Source: Candidatus Poseidoniales archaeon | GTDB lineage: Archaea > Thermoplasmatota > Poseidoniia > Poseidoniales > Poseidoniaceae | Direction of reading: 5' to 3' | Length of the DNA: 8,290 nt | Assembly: GCA_012270265.1 (NCBI GenBank) | Contig: JAAXIR010000156.1 | Span: 1 to 8,290, forward strand | Part shown: positions 1 to 7,180 of the stretch, piece after piece | How positions within the stretch are numbered: position 1 is the first letter of the stretch | How the letters are laid out: every line of letters starts with the position of its first letter | Made by a program: the position numbers and the translations under genes | Notes under the pieces: generated by a model | What the model saw: the letters and a program-made list of their open reading frames with translations, nothing else | Told to the model about the DNA's origin: nothing | The model's database searches: none

Positions 1-678
1 CACCATGATTCCAAAGGCGCCCCACCACTCTTGCTTCTTTGGAGCACCCATACGAACACCTGCATCAATCATACCGAAATTTGAAATCAACATCAGCGAG
101 GCTACGATGATGATAAACACACTAATTCCAATTCCTATAGGTCCCGAGGAGTGTAGGAATGGGATGGTCCATGGGGTGAGGAAGAACAAGAAGATGTTAT
201 TGATATACATCAGGAATATCGATCCAGCTAGGGTGAATACGATTTTGTTGAAGGTTGGTGTTTGACGAAGGAATCCAACCGAATAGATGGTGAGCATGCA
301 CGCTACAACACCAAATGTGGCAAGTCCCGCTTGGATGGCAATCCCTGGATAAAGAATCTCGAATATGAGCGTCAGTGGTCCGATGAATAATCCTTCGAGC
401 GTTGCGTAAACGATGACAAACGCAGTAGGTTCTGCTGGACGAGAGAACCAAAGGAACATACCCATGCCCATTGTACCAAACATCCCTAGCAACATCATCG
501 GATAGAGGAGCGCTGGCATAATGAATCCAAGTGCAACGGAGCCCACAGCGCTGACTGTTGCCAAACCAAACAAAATTCCGGTTTTTTGCAGTGTACCTTC
601 AAGCGTCATTCTGTCATTGCCTTGAATCGAATTCCAAAAGGCTGGTTTGAAGACAGGGTTGGTCGAGTTGTATGCCAT
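1..678 (-). CDS. Bax inhibitor-1/YccA-family membrane protein, 3' end cut by window edge
   Basis: 226 codons are open from the ATG at 678 to the window edge with no stop. The protein starts MAYNSTNPVFKPAFW, then continues through several hydrophobic segments (about residues 35-57, 59-78, 85-106, 110-131, 144-166 and 184-203). Diagnostic stretches of the BaxI_1 branch (Pfam PF12811, recognised from memory) are the N-terminal NPVF; LQKTGILFGL (30-39); YATLEGLFIGP (91-101); YPGIAIQAGLATF (110-122); and MIDAGVRMGAPKKQEWWGAFG (203-223). Family members are about 230-250 residues, so only a short C-terminal piece is missing. The wider family includes calcium-leak channels and stress or cell-death modulators; the role of archaeal members is not established. 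The gene begins 40 bases after the upstream stop codon, so co-transcription is likely. No strong Shine-Dalgarno element precedes the ATG and no alternative in-frame start lies in the gap. The family call is firm; the function is open. Confidence 0.9.
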   Translation of the reverse strand, partial: MAYNSTNPVFKPAFWNSIQGNDRMTLEGTLQKTGILFGLATVSAVGSVALGFIMPALLYPMMLLGMFGTMGMGMFLWFSRPAEPTAFVIVYATLEGLFIGPLTLIFEILYPGIAIQAGLATFGVVACMLTIYSVGFLRQTPTFNKIVFTLAGSIFLMYINNIFLFFLTPWTIPFLHSSGPIGIGISVFIIIVASLMLISNFGMIDAGVRMGAPKKQEWWGAFGIMV

Positions 679-718
679 GGCCTTGCTTGGAATCGGTCCT
701 TTGTGAAGGTTACGCGAC

Positions 719-3700
719 TCAACCCTGTTCTGCGACCTGTTGTTGATAGTATTCTTCCAACTGGTCAAGGGTCCATCCTAGGTCAAGGTACTGTTGCAAC
801 ATGGTTTCATCCCAACCAGGGAACCGCTCCAACTCGCTCGCAAGTGGAGAACTGCTCTCATCACTACGTCCATCCAAAACGGGCTGATCCCATTGCGCTT
901 CGGTTCCAACGACATCATCGATGTGTTGATCGGTGACCCAATCCTTTCGAGCCTCGTTTTCTTTTCGTGACTGAAGTATGCCGTAAACCGCCCCGATGAG
1001 GAGCAAGAGGCCACCAATCATCAACAAGAGCATGAACGTTTCACCGAATCCTTCCTCAGCTTCACCGCTTGCATCACCTGCTTTTTCGTTGCGCTGATTC
1101 AAGGAACAACCGGAAACATCCGTTGGAGTATTCTCAGGTGTATCAGGGCACTCATCAGCGGCATTGAGGACGCCATCTTTGTCGTCGTCCGTGCTTGGTT
1201 CGTCCGTTTCATTGGGACCCGGGTCACCTGGTTCAATTCCACCAAGGTCGCAGCCAAGTGCGTCTGCCTCATTGATACCATCCCCATCAGCATCTGCCAT
1301 GTTCATCGCATCTTCAGGTGAAACTGCTTCCACGGACGGATCGAGCGCTGTGGCTTGAGCCCAACTCACTTCAACAGCATCGAGAATGCAATCTCCATCC
1401 GTATCTGGATTGAACGGATCGCCACCTAGCGTGTATTCATCGAGATTGGAAAGACCATCGTTGTCGTTGTCTGCATCGGACTCCAAGACTCCGTCAATGG
1501 TAGCAACGGTTCGATTCAAGCCGTAGTTCACTTCGTAGATGTCTGGCATTCCATCGTTGTCGGAATCCGTGACATTGTCAAGGCGGTTCCAATCAGCATA
1601 CCACGATTGAATGTAGGGTTCAGCAACCTCGGCAGAGGTGATAATGAGTCCCATCTCACGATTGCGAACCATCGCTGAATCGCCCCAATTAATGCTCGAA
1701 ATAAGGACGGATTCACCATCAACGATGGCTCCTTTGTTGTGAAGTTTCATGACATCATCGTCCTCGCTCATGATGACGGCAGATGCGTCCCAGCCATTCG
1801 TGATGTTCCAATCGTTGTTGATTCGGTCGACAACATCCTGAATGTCTTCGTCAAGGTAGGCACCGTTGATGATCAAGCGAATGGACACGCCATCCATTGC
1901 AGCCTGCTCCAATGCTGAAACAACTGGATTCTCACCCCAACCCCATTTCCAATCGAGGTCGAGGTATTGCAAGGAAAGAAGAATTTCGTCTTCCGCAGAC
2001 TGAATCATCTCGGTTAATCCATCAACACAATCGTCAGGACAAGTCAGCAGTTGGCCAGTGTAGGTTCCTGTGAAACTCGTTGCAGTAGCTTGGTCGATGC
2101 TTTGTGCTTCTGGAATGGAGTAGGAATTTGTTGGTGCAATCGGCGAGACGGCTTGGACGTACATTGACTCTTCATCGAACGCCATCTTTGTTCGAACATT
2201 GTTGGCAAGTTGGACACTGTCGACAATGATTCCCCAGTCGCGATTTCCACGATCGCCATCGTACGGCAGGGAGGAGGCTTTCCAATTGCCAGAGCCAATC
2301 CATACTGATGCATCATCACGTACAGCAACCTTGGCGTGGAGATAGAGGTACGGATCGTCTCCTGAGCCACCGAACCAGTGGACACTAAGGCCTGCGTTTT
2401 TCAGTGCATAGGCATAGGCTTCTTGCCCTTGTTTGTCGTTTGAATTCCACCAGTCTTCTGGCTCATTCAGGACGACGACAACGTCCACACCACGGTCGTG
2501 AGCATCGATGAGCGCTTGCATCAACTCGCTTGATTGAAGGATGTAAAGGTGGACGTGGAGTGACGTTTGCGCACCATCGATCCAGTTCAGCAAATCCATC
2601 AGACCATGTTCCGGAGCGATGAGTGGAGTGATTGATGTGGCATCATCGAATTGTACATCGCCACAGAAATCACTCGCTCCGAGACGTCCCCAGCGCTGAT
2701 GCCAATCAGCGGATTGATTCGTATCGGTCATGACACCACAGCCATCACCGCGGTAGAGGATGAGATTGTCGATGCCACTCACGGGTTCTGAGAGAGAAAC
2801 TCCATTCCAACCTTCCGTGTCCACTGGACCGTTCTTGTAAACGATGGTGTCGGCTACCAGCCCTGTAGGGTGGATGAGTTGCAAGGCCATGCCACTGTCG
2901 AGCAGATAAATTGGGTTCTCCATGGCAACGCCCATGTCAAGGATGTTGCCATCCTCGAACAATTCCAAAGCTGCAACATCGTTTGAAAGTTTGATAGACG
3001 ACGACGCATCGATTTGGAGGTTGGTGATGGTGGATTCAAACGATGTTCCATCCGAAGCAATCCGCTTGACAGTCCACCCGTTGAGCATGGCAGTTTCTGT
3101 TCCGACGTTTGTGAGTTCAAAGAATTCCATTTCAGTTGAGATGGATGATACACCGTCCCACATGATGGAACTGAATTTGATGTCGTCGATGGAGGCCATC
3201 ATGCTTGCGTCTGGTTCAGGTGTGCCAGGTGTTGGCCAGAGGAATTCGACCCATTCATCGTTTGTAGCGTTGTATCCATACGATCCACATGTCGTGCTGA
3301 GTGAAGACGCTGGAGGCGTAATTGAGAGCACAAGCTCTCCATCAGGATTCATCAAATTCATCGAACTTACATCGTCCAAATCAGGTCCGAAGATGTCGTA
3401 TTGAAGTTCGACGACAACCCGGCCCATTGGTGCAAGAATTGTGCTATTGTCCGTCGACTCCCAAAGCATGATTTCGTCGATGAATTGGCGTCCCATGAGT
3501 GGGTTCGAGGTGTAATCCGCCCCCACCATCCATCGACTCAAATTGATGTCTTCGTTTCCTTCATTGTACAATTCAATCCAATCTGCAGCAGGTTGGAAGG
3601 ACGGAAGGTCGCAAGAGGTCACGATTTCAGTGACCACGAGGCTTTCACTTCCTGAATATGCAGACCACACTGGATTCTCCTCACCGGGGGTCATCCAAGC

Positions 3701-5569
3701 AGCGTTGAGCCAATCCTCAACACCCCATGTTGTCGTAGAAGATGGAGCGTTTGTTCCCAATGGACCAGCGCCTGCATGCGATTCTGTGTTGTTGATCAGC
3801 GAAACTCCTTCGAGGGTATGGGGCCATTGTGCAGAGTGAACGGCCGCACCGTTTCCAGCGTAAAGGAAGATTTGAGCCGGTGTTGTATGCTTCAGGTAGA
3901 ATAGCGATGTCCCATTGAGAGCAATCAATGTGGTTTCTCCTGCCTGAAGGATGGTGTCTGATTTATCAGGCATGTTGTACTGGTGGAGAATCAGTGTTCG
4001 ACCGGATGCAGAGAAACGCCATCCAGCAACATCGACCTCTTCCGTTCCCATGTTTTGAATCTCAATCCATTCGCCGTTTGGATAGGAAGCAGAGTCGCTT
4101 CCAATGGCATCTGGCAGAACCTCGGTAATTCGAATGTCGCCTGTTGTTGGCGTTGGCGTTGGTTCGGGTTGACCTGGCGAAGGAGAAATCGATGGAGTCC
4201 ATGGGTCATGGTACTGCTGTCCTCGAATAAGAGATACATCAGGGCCGTAATTTGTTGTGTAGAATCCCATGTCGACAATAGAGCCACCTGCATCTCGGAC
4301 AACGAGATGGTTGTGGTTATCCCAGAGTCGAGTTTCTCCAGTAAACTCGACAAGTCTGCGTTCGCCAGCATCGATCATGGTGCTTCCTTGTGAACTGTTG
4401 ACAACAATGGTTCCAGGGTCGAGATAGGTCACGTTCCCCATGCCGTCGATGATGGACCAACCATTGAGGTCGACTGAGGTTGTTCCAGCATTGTAGAACT
4501 CAACCCATTCGCCATCAGGCGCAGCACTACCATCCATGGTACTGATTGGGAAAATCTCGCTCAAATGAACGTCACCAGATGCAGTAATGTCCGTTAGTTT
4601 CGCAGCATTTGTTGCATTCGGTGTAGGATAGGTGGAGTACTGCCACATTCCTCCGCTTGGATTAGCTTCGATTGAGAAACCTGGTTGGTTGGAACTCCAC
4701 ATCACCTCATCGCCGATGCTACCGTTGGGGAGGTAGAGTCGAAGGGTTTCTTGGCCGTTGTTGAGTACTCCACTGTTTGTGGTGGCGTTGACAGCGATAA
4801 CACGAGTCTCTTGAGAATAGATGAGCATCGTTCCTGCATCGGCTGAGGCCCCAACGAGGTGGTTCTCATCCAGTTGAATCATGTTCCCAGCAAGGTCCTG
4901 CAACCAATAACCAGTGAGGTCAATGGTCGAAGTGCCGTTGTTGTAGATTTCAACCCATTCGCCGCCGGGCCAAGTGGCGTTATCGTAACTTGGCCAAGGA
5001 TCGGCCATGACCTCATGGATGATGACATCGCTTTGAACATAGGTTGGGCCGCCTGTACCTCCACCAGAATTCGATGAACCTGGTGTTGGGTTTGAAGTTG
5101 GAATCCAGTCGTTGTAGGCGTTTGCAGGGTCTTCTTCGAGACTTACGCCACTTGAACTTGAGTTCCAAGTGGCTTCATCGATCCATCCGCTCGAGGAGTC
5201 ATACAGTGTCATGAAATCGTTTGAGTTAGCAACATAGAAGTTGCTTGCACCGTTTCGAGCGACGATCATATAATCACCTGGAGCGAGGGTGTAGGTCGAT
5301 GCATTTGCAGCATCGTACCCAACAATGGAGTTTGAATCCAAGGTCAGGGTTTTTGCAGCCTTGTTGGAAAAATACCAATTCCGCACATCAACAGACGCCG
5401 TGCCTGAGTTGTGTAGTTCTAGCCATTCGCCATTCGGCCAAACAGCATCATCGTACCCGTTCGGATTTGGCATGACTTCATTGATGCATATCGAACCACC
5501 ACAAGGCTGGCTGCGTGCAGAGACGGCTTCGGTTGGTTCGACCAGAGGCGTGAGCGGGACCAAAAGCAT
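719..5569 (-). CDS. Giant surface protein: lamin-tail domain array, twin HKD phospholipase D-like modules, calcium repeats, C-terminal membrane anchor
   Basis: 1616 residues counted from the ATG at 5569. Order: hydrophobic export segment (1-18); four clear lamin-tail domains (about 27-165, 182-322, 333-465, 477-630), each with an [I/V]xxxEVxP-type opening and a GEW[L/V/I]E core; two more diverged copies (about 643-785 and 796-965); two phospholipase D-like modules (about 975-1135 and 1160-1330) with complete HxKx4D motifs at H1078/K1080/D1085 and H1277/K1279/D1284, followed by GSGNW and SSINW; Asp-rich calcium-binding repeats (1335-1488); one transmembrane helix (about 1512-1532) followed by basic residues (RK, R, RK); and an 84-residue cytoplasmic tail. 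Paired HKD motifs are the active site of the PLD superfamily, which includes phospholipases, nucleases and transphosphatidylases, so catalysis is likely; the substrate is unknown. An external location is inferred from the anchor, about 19 N-x-S/T sequons and 12 cysteines, all outside the tail. The true start is uncertain, because a better signal peptide begins at 5602 but is broken by TAG at 5593-5591. Confidence 0.9.
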   Translation of the reverse strand: MLLVPLTPLVEPTEAVSARSQPCGGSICINEVMPNPNGYDDAVWPNGEWLELHNSGTASVDVRNWYFSNKAAKTLTLDSNSIVGYDAANASTYTLAPGDYMIVARNGASNFYVANSNDFMTLYDSSSGWIDEATWNSSSSGVSLEEDPANAYNDWIPTSNPTPGSSNSGGGTGGPTYVQSDVIIHEVMADPWPSYDNATWPGGEWVEIYNNGTSTIDLTGYWLQDLAGNMIQLDENHLVGASADAGTMLIYSQETRVIAVNATTNSGVLNNGQETLRLYLPNGSIGDEVMWSSNQPGFSIEANPSGGMWQYSTYPTPNATNAAKLTDITASGDVHLSEIFPISTMDGSAAPDGEWVEFYNAGTTSVDLNGWSIIDGMGNVTYLDPGTIVVNSSQGSTMIDAGERRLVEFTGETRLWDNHNHLVVRDAGGSIVDMGFYTTNYGPDVSLIRGQQYHDPWTPSISPSPGQPEPTPTPTTGDIRITEVLPDAIGSDSASYPNGEWIEIQNMGTEEVDVAGWRFSASGRTLILHQYNMPDKSDTILQAGETTLIALNGTSLFYLKHTTPAQIFLYAGNGAAVHSAQWPHTLEGVSLINNTESHAGAGPLGTNAPSSTTTWGVEDWLNAAWMTPGEENPVWSAYSGSESLVVTEIVTSCDLPSFQPAADWIELYNEGNEDINLSRWMVGADYTSNPLMGRQFIDEIMLWESTDNSTILAPMGRVVVELQYDIFGPDLDDVSSMNLMNPDGELVLSITPPASSLSTTCGSYGYNATNDEWVEFLWPTPGTPEPDASMMASIDDIKFSSIMWDGVSSISTEMEFFELTNVGTETAMLNGWTVKRIASDGTSFESTITNLQIDASSSIKLSNDVAALELFEDGNILDMGVAMENPIYLLDSGMALQLIHPTGLVADTIVYKNGPVDTEGWNGVSLSEPVSGIDNLILYRGDGCGVMTDTNQSADWHQRWGRLGASDFCGDVQFDDATSITPLIAPEHGLMDLLNWIDGAQTSLHVHLYILQSSELMQALIDAHDRGVDVVVVLNEPEDWWNSNDKQGQEAYAYALKNAGLSVHWFGGSGDDPYLYLHAKVAVRDDASVWIGSGNWKASSLPYDGDRGNRDWGIIVDSVQLANNVRTKMAFDEESMYVQAVSPIAPTNSYSIPEAQSIDQATATSFTGTYTGQLLTCPDDCVDGLTEMIQSAEDEILLSLQYLDLDWKWGWGENPVVSALEQAAMDGVSIRLIINGAYLDEDIQDVVDRINNDWNITNGWDASAVIMSEDDDVMKLHNKGAIVDGESVLISSINWGDSAMVRNREMGLIITSAEVAEPYIQSWYADWNRLDNVTDSDNDGMPDIYEVNYGLNRTVATIDGVLESDADNDNDGLSNLDEYTLGGDPFNPDTDGDCILDAVEVSWAQATALDPSVEAVSPEDAMNMADADGDGINEADALGCDLGGIEPGDPGPNETDEPSTDDDKDGVLNAADECPDTPENTPTDVSGCSLNQRNEKAGDASGEAEEGFGETFMLLLMIGGLLLLIGAVYGILQSRKENEARKDWVTDQHIDDVVGTEAQWDQPVLDGRSDESSSPLASELERFPGWDETMLQQYLDLGWTLDQLEEYYQQQVAEQG
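1106..1567 (-). repeat. Asp-rich calcium-binding (thrombospondin type 3-like) repeats
   Basis: Residues 1335-1488 of the giant protein hold successive DxDxDG-type loops: DSDNDGMPD, DADNDNDGLSNLDE, DTDGDCILD, DADGDGINEAD and DDDKDGVLNAADECP. They sit between the second PLD module and the membrane helix. Such loops bind calcium and stiffen extracellular stalks in known thrombospondin-type-3 proteins. Here they most likely hold the catalytic part away from the membrane. The calcium-loop pattern is seen directly; the stalk role is inferred. Confidence 0.8.
2675..5491 (-). repeat. Tandem lamin-tail domain array (about six copies)
   Basis: Residues 27-965 of the giant protein form about six successive beta-rich units of roughly 140-165 residues. 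The first four share a GEW core encoded by an identical nine-base stretch (ccattcgcc on the plus strand) at 5423-5431, 4955-4963, 4505-4513 and 4067-4075, that is 156, 150 and 146 codons apart. Copy five has ADWIELYN (about 662-669) and copy six has MEFFELTN (about 814-821), so the core has drifted. Units end in Pro-rich linkers such as NPTPGSSN, SPSPGQPEPTPTPT and PTPGTPEP. Lamin-tail domains have an immunoglobulin-like fold and, in prokaryotes, often accompany secreted or membrane-attached hydrolases. A binding or spacer role is inferred. Confidence 0.8.
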
Positions 5570-5602
5570 CAGCGCAAGAAGAAAAATTGACTAAATTCGC
5601 AT
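5570..5602 (-). other. Probable 5' extension of the giant gene, interrupted by an in-frame TAG
   Basis: Read on the minus strand from 5602, the codons are ATG CGA ATT TAG (5593-5591), then Ser-Ile-Phe-Leu-Leu-Ala-Leu, then the ATG at 5569 in the same frame. Without the TAG this would be a textbook signal peptide: a short basic N-terminus (Met-Arg-Ile-x), a hydrophobic core of about 15 residues and an AVSA-like cleavage site. Starting at 5569 leaves a shorter hydrophobic segment with no positive charge before it. A lysine codon AAG at this position would differ by one base. There is no canonical ATG, GTG or TTG between the TAG and 5569. Confidence 0.6.
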
Positions 5603-5636
5603 ACAGCATCGACTTTCACGCCAAAGACTTACCACT

Positions 5637-5646
5637 AATATCTTTT
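5637..5646 (-). promoter_or_regulatory. Possible archaeal TATA-like element
   Basis: The minus strand reads AAAAGATATT in the gap between the permease gene and the giant gene. An archaeal TATA box lies about 26 bases before the transcript start, which would put the start near 5615 and leave a leader of about a dozen bases before the ATG at 5602. This spacing fits initiation at 5602 better than at 5569. The match is a degenerate A/T-rich sequence, so read-through from the permease gene remains possible. Confidence 0.35.
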
Positions 5647-5668
5647 GGTGCGTGGAATCCTCTGGATT

Positions 5669-7171
5669 TCAAATGAAACCAAAACTGTCGGCCATTTGAG
5701 CAAAGGTGTAAATCATAATCGGCACCAAAATGATGCCCATACCGTGACTTCGTCGGATTCCGATACGTGGTGGCATCAAACCGAGAATGGTTCCTACAAT
5801 GAGCACACCGATTCCAACGAAACCGGTTGACAGCCAGACCAATGCGGTGACGAAGATGATCACGCCCATGACCATGGACTGGAGAGGAATTGCTGCATGC
5901 AATCGCAACATTCCCTTTCCTACAATTTTCATGATTGGCATGGCCATGATTCCAGCTGCGAGTGTTACAGCAAGCAAACGCACGAAATCTGCAGTTGGTT
6001 GCGTTGAATTCCATGTCTCAATCGGGTACATCATTTTCAGCGCTAGTGTTGCACCGGAGCGTGAACGTCCGATGATGTAAAGGAATCCAAGAACCATAAC
6101 GGTAACAGCCGTGTTGACTGCTGAGAGAATGGCAATCACTTCGAGATCCTGCTTAGTTTGTGGTCCTTCGTATCCATCCTCTGCTTCAGCTACGGCAATT
6201 TCAAGCAACTCCTCGTCGCTTAGTTCGGTTAATCGGCGAGTTTCCCAATCCATGCCGTATCCTTCTTTCCCTTGCACCTTCGCGTCTACATTTCTGCCAC
6301 CCATCACGAGAACGGTTGCCTGCGATGCAGTCATCCCTGGAAGGACACCCATGCTCGCTCCGGCAACAGCCGACCAGAAACAAGGGGCAATGAGCGGTTT
6401 GACCGGTGGAAGGTCCCAATTTTCCTTCTGAGGAGGCAAATGGCTCGTCGTTGCGTAGATATCCAACAGGTTAGCAATGCCAAACAGACCTGCAAGACTT
6501 GGAAGCAAAAGTGAAGGAGACGGCATACCAACAGGACTGTCAACGGGAAGTTCAAACACCGCCCAGCCGTACAGACCTGCGAGCAAAAAGAACACGGTTG
6601 CAGCGACGAATCCTGCAAGCCGACTGTCGTTTCCGAGGCGCTTGCCAGTTATTTTCTGGACCCACTTCGGCCAATCGAGTCGAGTAGTTTCCGTAGCGAG
6701 CAAGAGCAATGAGATGACGAGCAAAATCACAGGAAGCCAATCTCTTAGCCCATTGTACCAATTGAGTTCAGGTCCGAAAGCAATCCGAGCCACGACGATG
6801 AGAGGGAGCGACAAAAACAGACCCAACTGTGAACCACGTGCAGACCAAGCAACACCTCGTCCAGCGTGTCCTGCGAGCAACATCCGATGCCCAGGTAACA
6901 GCGATAACGCCGTATCACCATCAGGTGCCCCAATCAGTGCGGATGGAATGTAATTCAAGAACGTGTGAACAGTACCTGTTGATACAATGATGGCGGCAAC
7001 AGCCGAAAGGGGAATGCCCAATTCGAGCAATCCAGGAGAAAGGGCAAGGAGAATGAGCGCTACGTTGTTCACGTGGAAACCAGGAATCAAGACTGGAAGT
7101 GAACCAAGCATGACGCCAAAGAACAAGGCGCCGAGGAGCCACCAAAGTTCATGGAAGTATGCCTCAATCAT
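5669..7171 (-). CDS. TctA-family (COG1784-like) membrane permease
   Basis: 500 residues from the ATG at 7171. It is a multi-pass membrane protein with two related signature regions in its two halves: MLGSLPVLIPGFHVNN (21-36) and GASMGVLPGMTASQA (271-285). Between them are STGTVHTFLNYIPSALIGAP (64-83) and DTALSLLPGHRMLLAGH (86-102), patterns typical of the archaeal branch of the TctA family (PF01970, COG1784). Bacterial TctA is the large membrane subunit of the tripartite tricarboxylate transporter and works with TctB and a periplasmic TctC; neither partner is visible here, as is usual for the archaeal branch. The substrate is therefore unknown. An acidic, charged segment (about 292-342) between the second signature and the following helix looks longer than expected. 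The ATG at 7171 is preferred over the adjacent TTG at 7174 because the GGTGAT element is correctly spaced only for the ATG. Nothing in the frame looks broken. Confidence 0.85.
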   Translation of the reverse strand: MIEAYFHELWWLLGALFFGVMLGSLPVLIPGFHVNNVALILLALSPGLLELGIPLSAVAAIIVSTGTVHTFLNYIPSALIGAPDGDTALSLLPGHRMLLAGHAGRGVAWSARGSQLGLFLSLPLIVVARIAFGPELNWYNGLRDWLPVILLVISLLLLATETTRLDWPKWVQKITGKRLGNDSRLAGFVAATVFFLLAGLYGWAVFELPVDSPVGMPSPSLLLPSLAGLFGIANLLDIYATTSHLPPQKENWDLPPVKPLIAPCFWSAVAGASMGVLPGMTASQATVLVMGGRNVDAKVQGKEGYGMDWETRRLTELSDEELLEIAVAEAEDGYEGPQTKQDLEVIAILSAVNTAVTVMVLGFLYIIGRSRSGATLALKMMYPIETWNSTQPTADFVRLLAVTLAAGIMAMPIMKIVGKGMLRLHAAIPLQSMVMGVIIFVTALVWLSTGFVGIGVLIVGTILGLMPPRIGIRRSHGMGIILVPIMIYTFAQMADSFGFI

Positions 7172-7174
7172 CAA

Positions 7175-7180
7175 ATCACC
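7175..7180 (-). promoter_or_regulatory. Shine-Dalgarno element of the permease gene
   Basis: The minus strand reads GGTGAT, a strong archaeal ribosome-binding sequence, with its GGTGA core ending four bases before the ATG at 7171. Its first G is the last base of the upstream TAG stop (7182-7180). This overlap points to translational coupling of the two genes and decides the start codon in favour of ATG over TTG at 7174. Confidence 0.75.

Noticed and set aside
5..451. Short plus- and minus-strand frames at the left edge.
   Set aside because: They overlap the Bax inhibitor-like frame, whose conserved family motifs identify it as the real gene.
2922..3404. Plus-strand open frame of about 160 codons.
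   Set aside because: It lies wholly inside the lamin-tail region of the giant gene on the other strand, has no recognisable domain or start signal, and its composition is that of a reverse-complement shadow.
5613..5654. Short dyads between the permease and giant genes (CACGC at 5617-5621 with GCGTG at 5650-5654; ACCA at 5631-5634 with TGGT at 5646-5649), possibly a terminator or operator.
   Set aside because: Stems of four to five base pairs with long loops and no following T-run are expected by chance.
6477..6953. Plus-strand open frame of about 158 codons.
   Set aside because: It is antisense to the permease gene, Ser/Pro/Arg-rich, with no family resemblance; a shadow of the permease coding sequence.
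7172..7174. TTG as start codon of the permease.
   Set aside because: It would sit directly against the GGTGAT element, too close for initiation; the ATG three bases downstream has workable spacing.
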